DNA from: Bacteroidales bacterium UBA3844
Lineage (GTDB): Bacteria > Bacteroidota > Bacteroidia > Bacteroidales > Paludibacteraceae
Direction of reading: 5' to 3'
Length of the DNA: 64,000 bases
Assembly (NCBI GenBank): GCA_002392915.1
Contig: DGHQ01000002.1
Coordinates: 1-64,000, forward strand
Below are positions 52,996 through 60,968 of the stretch, piece by piece (positions within the stretch are counted from its first letter, which is position 1; every line of letters starts with the position of its first letter). The position numbers and the translations under genes are program-made. The notes below the pieces were generated by a model. That model did no database searches. It saw only the letters and a program-made list of their open reading frames with translations, and was not told the DNA's origin.

Positions 52996-53223
52996 TAGAA
53001 TGTTTTGTTACAGAGTTGAGGATTGTTAAGGGCGGAACGCCATAACCACATCCTATAGTGCGAGCCGTAGGCGAGCACATAAAAAACAAAACCACAGAGG
53101 CACAAAGTTTACAGAGAAAAGCTATGCCTTTTTATGAGGAAAAAAGAAACTTCACTTTGATTCCCCTAAATTGCGTTTCTTCAATTCTTTTAACTAACAT
53201 TGCACTTGCATCTTGACTCTAGG
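52996..53223 (+). repeat. Long direct repeat, right copy
   Basis: Nearly identical to 51710-51941 (a few substitutions and a short indel), same orientation. It contains repeat family A at 53018-53046. With the left copy it brackets the intact Abi_2 locus. Confidence 0.88.
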
Positions 53224-53332
53224 TAGAGAGACAATATCAGATGTGCAAGAGAAATGTTTTTTGTACTTTACACTCATAATATTATAAAAATAAAACGATC
53301 CCCGATTTGAACATTCATGAAAGGCTTGGGGT
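53224..53332 (-). pseudogene. Internally deleted duplicate of the Abi_2 locus
   Basis: Positions 53226-53331 match 52801-52906 (start codon, about the first 16 codons and the hairpin RNA of the intact locus). Their left neighbour matches the region downstream of the intact gene. Almost the whole coding region is missing between the two. The hairpin (53300-53331) keeps CCCC/GGGG and an inner element AGCCTTTCATGAATGTT, but homology ends before the promoter, so it is probably silent. Confidence 0.8.
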
Positions 53333-53411
53333 AACAGCTGTTACGATAGTGCGAATTCCAAGTATTTCCAAAAATCCGCACATTTTTTCAACCTATTTTC
53401 CCATATATTTA

Positions 53412-53600
53412 GAGGGTGTATCAAAATGTAAAATCAAGTTTTTCGAACTTACATTTTGTCACTTTTTATATGAACAAAGCCGTTTCAGAGCTTAAAAATT
53501 ACAGTTAAGTCTCTGAAACGGCTATATTTTTGGAGAAATTAAAAATCAACTTACATTTTGATAGTTTGATTTTTGATAAATTGAGTTTTGATACACCCTC
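53412..53600. mobile_element. MITE-like element with 15-bp terminal inverted repeats
   Basis: The ends GAGGGTGTATCAAAA (53412-53426) and TTTTGATACACCCTC (53586-53600) are perfect inverted repeats, 189 bases apart. Inside is a perfect 13-base hairpin (AGCCGTTTCAGAG with CTCTGAAACGGCT) and no ORF of significance. The ends resemble those of Bacteroidota insertion sequences, so it is probably a non-autonomous derivative. No clear target duplication was seen. Confidence 0.75.
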
Positions 53601-53622
53601 CTACAATAAATCTATTCAAAAA

Positions 53623-54291
53623 TTAGCATATTTCCGCACCGTTGATCTCAAGTTTGAATTTTAGATTCAAATACGACGCTGCTTTCTGACACAGCTTCAT
53701 ACGGCTAAGGAATATCTCAAAATACTCGATGACTGGACTTATTTCTGTGTCAAGCGTGAGGGATAGGATCAGGGACGTGTGGTCGTCCGACAAACTTACA
53801 TGGTTTTCCGTCACCGCATAATTCACTCTGTCATGGATGTCAAACGAACTTTTGTCTGCATTTCTCACACGTGAACGCCGCACATCACTTTTATCCGCAA
53901 TAATAAGGGCAGCCGCGACGTCGCTGACAGGGAAAGCTGTGCTTTCATCATGGTTGCCGATAGCGGCTATTATCTTCGCAATGTCTTCGTATTGCATACC
54001 CATTTTGTCGAGAATACGAAAAGCCATTATCGCTCCAGACTGTGCATGGTCGATCCTGTTTATGACATTGCCGATATCATGCATATAGCCCGCTATACGA
54101 GCCAATTCCACATCATGTTCGTCGTAGCCTAACTGCTGCAACATATCCCCAGCACACTTTGACACACGCATCACATGTGCAAAACTGTGCTCTGTAAATC
54201 CCATACGTTCGAGGGATAGATCCGCACGTCTGATATATGTTTTGATTTCTTCTTCCTGAAGGATTTCCTTAAATGTTATTGTCTGCCTCAT
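53623..54291 (-). CDS. HD domain phosphohydrolase
   Basis: The 222-residue protein has the HD motif set: HSFAHVMRVSKCAGDML (about 36-52), IAGYMHDIGNVINRIDHAQS (about 66-85) and AAIGNHDESTAFP (about 110-122). Substrate is probably a nucleotide or phosphorylated small molecule; no partner domain is present. It is a single gene; the MITE-like element ends 22 bases after its stop. The 54292-54533 gap holds no recognised feature besides the promoter below. Confidence 0.85.
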   Translation of the reverse strand: MRQTITFKEILQEEEIKTYIRRADLSLERMGFTEHSFAHVMRVSKCAGDMLQQLGYDEHDVELARIAGYMHDIGNVINRIDHAQSGAIMAFRILDKMGMQYEDIAKIIAAIGNHDESTAFPVSDVAAALIIADKSDVRRSRVRNADKSSFDIHDRVNYAVTENHVSLSDDHTSLILSLTLDTEISPVIEYFEIFLSRMKLCQKAASYLNLKFKLEINGAEIC

Positions 54292-54518
54292 TATTCAAAT
54301 ATATTTTGCGACACAAAATTAATAAATTGCCATCACATAACCGTCTCATAAAGATTACAATTCATAAAACCTCTGCACCGCGGCAAAATTAAAAGAATCT
54401 GTTCAAATTTACTACGTTCATGGATTTTGATTGGCGATTTGTGAAATGTCCATATAATATGATACCCGAACTCACGTTAAATAATTTTAAACAGCCACTA
54501 TTTTTTTAGAAAAAAATC

Positions 54519-54526
54519 TAACTTTG
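54519..54526 (+). promoter_or_regulatory. Candidate -7 box immediately before the small secreted-protein ORF
   Basis: TAACTTTG matches TAnnTTTG and ends only 7 bases before the ATG at 54534. Transcription would start at or next to the start codon. Confidence 0.5.
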
Positions 54527-54533
54527 CAAAAGG

Positions 54534-54938
54534 ATGAAACGAATGTGCAGAGTCATATGTTTTTTAACGGTTCTCCTGGCCGTATGGCTGACAGTCATAA
54601 CAAGCTGGCAGAAGAGTGACGTATACAATTTACAGGACATCCAACAAAACACAGAGTTTTCTTTTCAGATTCCCAATCAACAACAGCACCATGAGGCGAC
54701 ACTGACAGATGCCGCACAGATTTATCGCATCTGTAGCTCACGGCCTCAGCGTATTCTTTCGTCTCAAGAATTCAGACACGACAGGACATTAGCTTCATTC
54801 TATGGATCCTCCCGTCGACATATTATCAACCTACTCTATTCCTTTCACGACAGCAGATGGCGTTTGAAATCGTCACCATTCTGTCTGCACGTCTCATGTG
54901 ACTACTATGTCATTGCATTGAGGCACATTATTCGTTAG
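54534..54938 (+). CDS. Small exported or membrane-anchored protein of unknown function
   Basis: The 134-residue ORF begins with a clear signal or anchor (CRVICFLTVLLAVWLTVITSW). A basic, His/Arg-rich region follows and ends YYVIALRHIIR. I recall similar short secreted proteins in Bacteroides, but no named family. The promoter box lies so close that the mRNA would be leaderless or nearly so; the Met at 54543 is an alternative start. The 187 bases to nhaD hold no recognised feature. Confidence 0.55.
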   Translation: MKRMCRVICFLTVLLAVWLTVITSWQKSDVYNLQDIQQNTEFSFQIPNQQQHHEATLTDAAQIYRICSSRPQRILSSQEFRHDRTLASFYGSSRRHIINLLYSFHDSRWRLKSSPFCLHVSCDYYVIALRHIIR

Positions 54939-55125
54939 CATTGCTTTTCTACCATTCGGAGCAGACAATAGCTCACAAAAAATCAAACAAATAGACATCG
55001 CCAACCATTAAAAGGTTGAAGATGGTTGTTGCTGTTTCGGCATATCATATTGTCGACAAAAACACTTCAAAGCACGATTTTAATGAAGACGACGTTGCAA
55101 AATTTTCACTTAATACATTCAAGCA

Positions 55126-56469
55126 ATGACAACATTAACATTAGCGATAGTTATCGTATTTTGCATAGGCTATTTCTTTATAGCCATTGAGAGCGTAACC
55201 AAAATAAACAAGGCAGCCATTGCCTTGTTGATGCTTGTGGCCACATGGACACTGTTTATGATAAACCCATCCGACTATCTGCCTTCCGCTGTAGACGGAC
55301 AAATAGCGTCAGTAGTCGGTGAGACAATCGAACGCCACTTGGGTTCGACCGCGACAACCTTGTTCTTCTTGATGGGAGCAATGACCATCGTTGAGCTTGT
55401 AGACCAGAACGGAGGCTTCAACTTCGTCCGCGATGTCATGCAAACACAAAGCAAACGTGTTCTGCTGTGGCGTATAGCCTTTATGACATTCTTTCTATCT
55501 GCGATCCTCGACAATCTGACAACATCAATCGTGATGATTATGATTCTTCGTAAATTGGTCAGCGAACAGAAAGACCGTATCATATATGCTTCTCTGGTGA
55601 TCATTGCCGCCAATAGTGGCGGAGCGTTCTCACCTATCGGCGATGTCACGACCATCATGCTGTGGAATAAAGGAGTGGTAACCGCATCCGGAGTCATCAG
55701 CGAACTTATATTGCCTTCACTTGTATCAATGGTCATTCCGGCATACGCTCTCTCCTTATCATTAAAAGGCACACTTTCCTCCGCTACCGTGCAAATGCAG
55801 ACGAATCAAGTGAATGAACTGACTGCCACACAACGCAAAACAATATTCTTCTTGGGTGTAGGCGGACTCATTTTTGTGCCAATATTCAAGAGCATCACTC
55901 ACCTGCCTCCGTTTGTGGGAATCTTATTGGTATTAAGTTTATTATGGACAGTCACAGAAATCTTCTACGCTCATTTGAAAGCAGCAGAAGAAAAGAATGC
56001 GATGCAGAAACGTGTATCTCAGATTCTTACAAAAATCGACATGTCAACGATTCTTTTCTTCCTCGGTATTCTGATGGCAGTGGCATGTCTGGAGACTATC
56101 GGAGTACTCACAATGTTAGGTGATGGATTAAACTCTGTATTCGACAGCAATCACTATCTGATAACAGGCATCATCGGCGTTCTCTCTTCTATCGTCGACA
56201 ATGTGCCATTGGTTGCAGGATGTATGGGAATGTATCCAGTAGCATCGACAGGCGACATGGCGGTTGACGGCATTTTTTGGCAGTTGTTGGCATATTGTGC
56301 AGGTGTAGGTGGATCAATGCTTATCATCGGTTCGGCTGCTGGAGTTGTGGTAATGGGACTTGAAAGAATCACATTCGGATGGTATATGAAACACATATCA
56401 TGGATAGTTCTTCTCGGATATCTGGCAGGCATACTGTGCTATTGGGCAGAGAAGACATTTATATTTTGA
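55126..56469 (+). CDS. nhaD: Sodium:proton antiporter NhaD
   Basis: The 447-residue, about 12-TM membrane protein follows NhaD: LDNLTTSIVMIMILRKLV (about 126-143), ANSGGAFSPIGDVTTIMLWN (about 162-181) and SSIVDNVPLVAGCMGMYP (about 346-363), with the paired ion-binding D-N motifs. It exports Na+ in exchange for H+ across the inner membrane. It is followed by a bidirectional terminator. No riboswitch was recognised in its leader. Confidence 0.94.
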   Translation: MTTLTLAIVIVFCIGYFFIAIESVTKINKAAIALLMLVATWTLFMINPSDYLPSAVDGQIASVVGETIERHLGSTATTLFFLMGAMTIVELVDQNGGFNFVRDVMQTQSKRVLLWRIAFMTFFLSAILDNLTTSIVMIMILRKLVSEQKDRIIYASLVIIAANSGGAFSPIGDVTTIMLWNKGVVTASGVISELILPSLVSMVIPAYALSLSLKGTLSSATVQMQTNQVNELTATQRKTIFFLGVGGLIFVPIFKSITHLPPFVGILLVLSLLWTVTEIFYAHLKAAEEKNAMQKRVSQILTKIDMSTILFFLGILMAVACLETIGVLTMLGDGLNSVFDSNHYLITGIIGVLSSIVDNVPLVAGCMGMYPVASTGDMAVDGIFWQLLAYCAGVGGSMLIIGSAAGVVVMGLERITFGWYMKHISWIVLLGYLAGILCYWAEKTFIF

Positions 56470-56503
56470 GTCACTCCATTTACGGGATTTTGAATAAATA
56501 ACC

Positions 56504-56540
56504 AAAAGGCTGAATTCCAAAATCGGATTCAGCCTTTTTT
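56504..56540. terminator. Bidirectional rho-independent terminator
   Basis: AAAAGGCTGAAT (56504-56515) pairs with ATTCAGCCTTTT (56527-56538). It serves nhaD (+) and the ABC exporter (-), which converge here. Confidence 0.88.
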
Positions 56541-56573
56541 ATATATCGTCCTAGATATAGTCGACGGGGAAAT

Positions 56574-58361
56574 TCATTCGCCTCTCTGCGTCTTCGCGAT
56601 CTTTTCAATATTCAAGCTTCTTGCGGACGCATCAAAAATTCTTCGGTAGACACCATTCTTAGCGTAACACTCTTCATGTGTGCCATGCTCCATCACCCTA
56701 CCCTTTTCCAACGAATATATCATCTCAGAATCTATTATCTGCGAAAGGCTATGTGAAATGATGATGACGGTGCGGTTCTGCTTTATCGCGTCTATACTAT
56801 TCTTGATCTGCTCAGTGGCGATAGCGTCGAGGCTGGCAGTCGGCTCATCAAGGAATATAATCGGAGGATTCTTAATAAACATTCTGGCAATAGCCACTCG
56901 CTGCTGCTGTCCGCCCGACAATTCCGTCGCCTTGCTTTTGAATCCATTCGGCAAAGATATCACCTGATCATATAGGAATGCCTTCCTAGCCGCCTCCATC
57001 ACCTCCTCATCAGTAGCGTCGACATTTCCATAACGGATATTTTCCTCTATCGTACCGTCGAAAATATGATTCTTCTGAAGCACAAGTCCGATATTGTCGC
57101 GAAGATATTGCGTATCCCAGTCTTTAAGGCTAACACCATCAAGAAACACGTCGCCACAATCCTGCTCATAAAATTTATCCAAAAGGTTGATTATCGTACT
57201 TTTTCCAGCACCAGAAAGTCCAACCAAAGCTGTGATTTTACCACTCTCGATCTTCATATTTATGTCATGAAGTGCTTTTGTGCCATTAGGATAAGTGAAG
57301 TCGACGTGACGCAATTCAAACTCACCCTTGATCTTTTCCGGACGATGCTTGCCACTCTTCTCTGTCTCTTCCGCACCAGAATCAATAATTTCAAAGAATC
57401 CGTTTGCATAAATCAAAGCGTCGTTGAAATCATCATAAATTCGATGAAGCTGACGTGTGGGCGACGTCACATTGCCAAACAACATGATATGGTACATGAT
57501 CGCACCAATAGTCATATCACCGTTGAGCACAAGGAAAGCGGTAAGGATAATGATAAGCACCACTCCTATCTGCTCAACAAACGTCTTCAAGCCTTCAAAG
57601 GCAAAACTTGTCTGACGTGTCTTCAGCTGATTTTCAGTGATATTCTTCTGAAGTTCAAGCTGTTTCTTTCCTTCTATCTGCTCACGATTAAAAGATTTGA
57701 TGACGGTGATGCTTTCAAGTATCGTCATGATACCGTGGCTCTTAGCCTCACGGAAATCCTTATGCTGTGTGCGCCATCCCTTCAGTTTGCTTGCTTGCAA
57801 ATAAGTGATATAGAAATAGATAGGCACAATCACAAGTGCGACGGTGCCGACATAGACATTCTGTTTGAACATCAACACCAATGCAAGAATAGCGCTGCAA
57901 AACAGAGGCAGGATATCAATGAAGAAGTTCTGGACTATACGAGTCAGGCTCTCCACTCCCCTGTCTATACGTGTCTGCAGTTTGCCCGGCTCATTGCCAG
58001 ACTTTGTGAAAAAGGCAAGACGGTATGTAAGGACTCTTTCTATCACATCCTGTGCTAAATCCTGAGAAATACAAATCTTCAGTTTTTGCCCGAAAAATTT
58101 TTGGCCAAATTGCACAAGGATAATCATCAGTTCCTTACCTAGCAACACAGATGAAATCAGGATAAGAATATCAATTCCGTCAACAAGACCTTTTCCTGCA
58201 GTGACAAGAGCATTGATGGAATCAACAGTATAGTTGAGGACAATCGCGTTGACCTGGGCCATAAGTGATCCGACCATGGTTAGCAGCAACGTCGCAAACA
58301 CAAGCCACTTATACGGCTTGACATAAACTGAAATTCTTTTGAATATTTCTATAACAGACAT
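56574..58361 (-). CDS. ABC exporter, fused membrane and ATPase domains
   Basis: The 595-residue protein has a six-TM ABC exporter domain (about 20-310) and a nucleotide-binding domain with Walker A VGLSGAGKSTIINLLDKF (about 374-391), signature ELSGGQQQRVAIARMF (about 482-497) and Walker B PIIFLDEPTASLD (about 502-514). It forms a homodimer or heterodimer that exports lipid, peptide or drug; no substrate can be inferred. It is a single gene. Confidence 0.93.
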   Translation of the reverse strand: MSVIEIFKRISVYVKPYKWLVFATLLLTMVGSLMAQVNAIVLNYTVDSINALVTAGKGLVDGIDILILISSVLLGKELMIILVQFGQKFFGQKLKICISQDLAQDVIERVLTYRLAFFTKSGNEPGKLQTRIDRGVESLTRIVQNFFIDILPLFCSAILALVLMFKQNVYVGTVALVIVPIYFYITYLQASKLKGWRTQHKDFREAKSHGIMTILESITVIKSFNREQIEGKKQLELQKNITENQLKTRQTSFAFEGLKTFVEQIGVVLIIILTAFLVLNGDMTIGAIMYHIMLFGNVTSPTRQLHRIYDDFNDALIYANGFFEIIDSGAEETEKSGKHRPEKIKGEFELRHVDFTYPNGTKALHDINMKIESGKITALVGLSGAGKSTIINLLDKFYEQDCGDVFLDGVSLKDWDTQYLRDNIGLVLQKNHIFDGTIEENIRYGNVDATDEEVMEAARKAFLYDQVISLPNGFKSKATELSGGQQQRVAIARMFIKNPPIIFLDEPTASLDAIATEQIKNSIDAIKQNRTVIIISHSLSQIIDSEMIYSLEKGRVMEHGTHEECYAKNGVYRRIFDASARSLNIEKIAKTQRGE

Positions 58362-58441
58362 TATATAGTGTTTGATTTAATTACAAATCAGCGGATAAAT
58401 TAGTTTAATATATTTTGCTATAAAGCTCATTCAGCAACTAA

Positions 58442-58540
58442 AAATGAGGATTTCTAAGGATCAATGCTTGACTGATATTGGATCTAACCCCACAAAATCT
58501 GCAAGTAAGAACGAGCAATTATATTTTAATTATGTGATCG
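58442..58540. repeat. Diverged copy of repeat family A region
   Basis: GAGGATTTCTAAGGAT, CTAACCCCA and GCAAGTAAGAACGAGCA match, with gaps, the inverse of 28555-28623. It occupies part of the 222-base gap before the ABC gene. Nothing else is recognised there. Confidence 0.4.
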
Positions 58541-58583
58541 CCTTCGATACGCACTAGAGAGGAATATCTTCAAGTCAAAAATA

Positions 58584-59450
58584 TTATAGATTAAAAAAGG
58601 CAAACATCAACATCAATATTGCAATTGCAAACAAAATATATGAAAGGCTGCTTGTCTTTTCCTTTTCATAGCCATCTTTAATATATGTATTTTTTCTTGA
58701 GTAATTATCCTCAAATTTTTTCGATGAACTGTCTGAGACATTTTCTTTCGGAGTGTCATATCCTGCTTTGTCTTCATTGTTAATCGAAAATGAAGATGAC
58801 GACGGTTCTTCATAAGTATCATCAGTCGATTCTTCTTCTGTCTCATCTTCATCAGGCAAAACATAATTCAAATCAGCTCTGATTTTAGAGACAGCTCTTA
58901 TTGGAATCAAACATGCGCGATGACAAGTAAGCACATCACATTCGGGATCTTCATCTTTGTCTTTATCCACGTAGAAATAGACGACATCATCATCAGATTC
59001 ATCTAATTCAGAAGACCACCAGCTACAGCTAAAATCACTGTCTTCATAAACTTCATATAAATATTTTGGGAAACGTAACTCATTTCCATTTGGTCCGACA
59101 AATACGATTGAATTTTCTTTAAGTCCCAATTCACAGAACATCATCAGTTCCCGCCAATCTGTATACGAAGGAATTTTCCAATCTTTTCCCCACAAAACAG
59201 TTGCAGCATCATCTTCAGGATCAAGGATACGTTTTTTGTCTCTATCATTATATTTGACAAACTCGTCATCTATAATATACTTATGATCGTCGTCATTCCA
59301 ATCACCATCTGGATCTTTAGGTTCAACCTCACCCCACATGAAAAAATCACCAAATTCGCCTACTTTGGTAGCACCGATATCATAAGATGCCCACAGTGTA
59401 CCAGAAGGAAGGCCTAGATCCACGTAATCATATCCATTTATCATATCCAT
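58584..59450 (-). CDS. Tail-anchored protein with Bacteroidales/Fibrobacter paralogous domain
   Basis: The 288-residue protein begins with GYDYVDLGLPSGTLWASYDI and goes on with GDFFMWGEVEPKD and WGKDWKIPSYTDWRELMMFC. This is the pattern of the FISUMP/TIGR02145-type paralogous domain (about residues 5-190), often seen in surface proteins. Here there is no signal peptide. A Ser/Glu/Asp-rich linker (about 205-255) leads to a single C-terminal TM (SYILFAIAILMLMFAFF), so it looks cytoplasmic and tail-anchored. This is unusual. The role is unknown. Confidence 0.65.
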   Translation of the reverse strand: MDMINGYDYVDLGLPSGTLWASYDIGATKVGEFGDFFMWGEVEPKDPDGDWNDDDHKYIIDDEFVKYNDRDKKRILDPEDDAATVLWGKDWKIPSYTDWRELMMFCELGLKENSIVFVGPNGNELRFPKYLYEVYEDSDFSCSWWSSELDESDDDVVYFYVDKDKDEDPECDVLTCHRACLIPIRAVSKIRADLNYVLPDEDETEEESTDDTYEEPSSSSFSINNEDKAGYDTPKENVSDSSSKKFEDNYSRKNTYIKDGYEKEKTSSLSYILFAIAILMLMFAFFNL

Positions 59451-59486
59451 ATACGTTTTTTACTAGATCAAAGACAAACCGTACAT

Positions 59487-60032
59487 TTACTTTTCCTCAA
59501 TCGATTCTTTTCGAAGAATAGGCCAAGGTCCATTTTGGTTGACGACGACTTTACACAAACCTTCTGTAGAATCCTCAACCAACAATATCAAACTCCACAG
59601 ATATACATTGTCACGTTTGTTGATGCACTTAAAAGTAAATGATGAGACATCCAAAACATCTCCTTCACAAAATACGATGGAATTTTCCATCGGACCATCT
59701 GATCTCAAAATACGATGATACATTACTTGCATAGGATTATTTTGTTTATCCACCGCAGTAAGATGTATCGGTTTGCTTAAATCAACAGGTTCTGATACTT
59801 GTTCATTGTATTTCAACAAAGCAGAAACCGACTTGTTGTCTGAACTTGTATATTCAGCAAATACTTTGTAATCCGGGCAACCTATATTATCATGATAAAC
59901 CTGTACGTATCTTGGGCTATTCTGACGGACAGTATCACCGACAGATGAACCGTTCTGATCCAATGACGACTCCTGAGCATAGCTGTTCAAAAAAAACAAA
60001 ATAGCAAAAAACAAAAAACAAAACTTTCTCAT
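59487..60032 (-). CDS. Exported protein of unknown function
   Basis: The 181-residue protein has a signal peptide (FCFLFFAILFFLNSYA, cleavage before QESSLD). The mature part is beta-rich, with NSPRYVQVYHDNIGCPDYKV and DVSSFTFKCINKRDN. I recognise no family. It lies 28 bases downstream of the FNT-type gene and 36 bases upstream of the tail-anchored gene, all on one strand. Confidence 0.65.
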   Translation of the reverse strand: MRKFCFLFFAILFFLNSYAQESSLDQNGSSVGDTVRQNSPRYVQVYHDNIGCPDYKVFAEYTSSDNKSVSALLKYNEQVSEPVDLSKPIHLTAVDKQNNPMQVMYHRILRSDGPMENSIVFCEGDVLDVSSFTFKCINKRDNVYLWSLILLVEDSTEGLCKVVVNQNGPWPILRKESIEEK

Positions 60033-60060
60033 AAATCATAAATTTAAGAGTAATTGTATT

Positions 60061-60663
60061 TTATGCTTTCACAAAAATCCTTCTGACATTGCATCCGAGC
60101 AAATTACCGAAAATGCTTAACAAGTATGTGACAAGCAATGCAGATTCAAATTTGCCACCATGAAACAGATACAAAGCATAATAAAAACTATCCGCGATAC
60201 TATGATAGAATCCACACAAAATGAATAGAGGCACACCAAACAAAATACCCAGCGGAGTGTTTTTCTTATACATGAAAACAGCCATCTCCATAATGAATCC
60301 ACAGAATATAGCTTTTATTATAGCTTCTAAAGCAGTGGCATTCAATCTGTTGTTTATTATAGACTGAAGATTGGAATTCACTCCGTCGCCAGCAGTCACC
60401 GACAACATTAGAGCGACAATTGTAGTGCCGACGACATTAAACAACAATATCCAACCGAGAACAGGATAATATATGTCATCAGACTTGTTGAGAGATACAG
60501 AGCCTGCCTTACCAGTGTACAGATGCAATCCTATATAGCACACCCCAAGAAGACCGAATGCGAACATACACGCGCCTACAATACCACTTACAGTCAAATA
60601 AATATAACCTGCAACTGCAATAAATATACCAGCAAGAATAGAACTTTTGATGATTTTCTGCAT
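60061..60663 (-). CDS. Formate/nitrite transporter (FNT) family channel, short form
   Basis: The 200-residue protein has six predicted TMs in the FNT pattern: KSSILAGIFIAVAGYIYLTV (about 6-25), YTGKAG (about 50-55), NVVGT (about 75-79), AIFCGFIMEMAVFMY (about 118-132), CGFYHSIADSFYY (central His, about 151-163) and FGNLLGCNVRRI. FNT proteins are typically 260-290 residues; this one is shorter at both ends and in loops. The family conducts formate, nitrite, lactate or hydrosulfide. The substrate is not clear. Confidence 0.75.
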   Translation of the reverse strand: MQKIIKSSILAGIFIAVAGYIYLTVSGIVGACMFAFGLLGVCYIGLHLYTGKAGSVSLNKSDDIYYPVLGWILLFNVVGTTIVALMLSVTAGDGVNSNLQSIINNRLNATALEAIIKAIFCGFIMEMAVFMYKKNTPLGILFGVPLFILCGFYHSIADSFYYALYLFHGGKFESALLVTYLLSIFGNLLGCNVRRIFVKA

Positions 60664-60716
60664 ATCCTCTACTTTTTCAGATTGGAAAAATGAATAATTA
60701 TAATTCTAACACGGGG

Positions 60717-60748
60717 CAAAATTACAAATATTTTTTTTCTCAAGCAAA
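60717..60748 (-). promoter_or_regulatory. Promoter of the FNT-exported-tail-anchored gene group
   Basis: Minus-strand TTTG (60745-60748) and TAATTTTG (60717-60724) are spaced by 20 bases. Confidence 0.6.
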
Positions 60749-60797
60749 CTAACATATAAATACACAAAACAGTTACACGACATATTCATAACTCAGC

Positions 60798-60818
60798 GGG
60801 CATGTTTGAATCCTCCCC
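60798..60818. repeat. Palindromic repeat family B, diverged copy 4
   Basis: GGGCATGTTTGAA and TCCTCCCC follow family B with several changes that break the palindrome. It sits in the 305-base gap 60664-60968, which otherwise holds the promoter above and the glgP terminator. Confidence 0.4.
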
Positions 60819-60911
60819 ATACGGCAATAAAAGAAGTTAGGAACAATATCTATCAAACTTGAATTCTTAAAAATCCACAAACTCGACAGTCATTTTTTGA
60901 ATTAAAACGTG

Positions 60912-60941
60912 AAAAAAAGAGGTTGGATTTCTCCAACCTCT
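60912..60941 (-). terminator. Rho-independent terminator of glgP
   Basis: AGAGGTTGGA (60918-60927) pairs with TCCAACCTCT (60932-60941), followed on the minus strand by TTTTTTT. Confidence 0.85.
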
Positions 60942-60968
60942 CTATATAATTGTCTGAAACGACGTTGA

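Noticed and set aside
54939..55125. Possible riboswitch ahead of nhaD
   Set aside because: Only short, weak pairings (AACC...GGTT) were seen and no known consensus was recognised.
57066..58058. Long (330-codon) plus-strand ORF opposite the ABC exporter
   Set aside because: Antisense to a clearly conserved ABC transporter; composition is that of a shadow frame and no promoter or family was seen.
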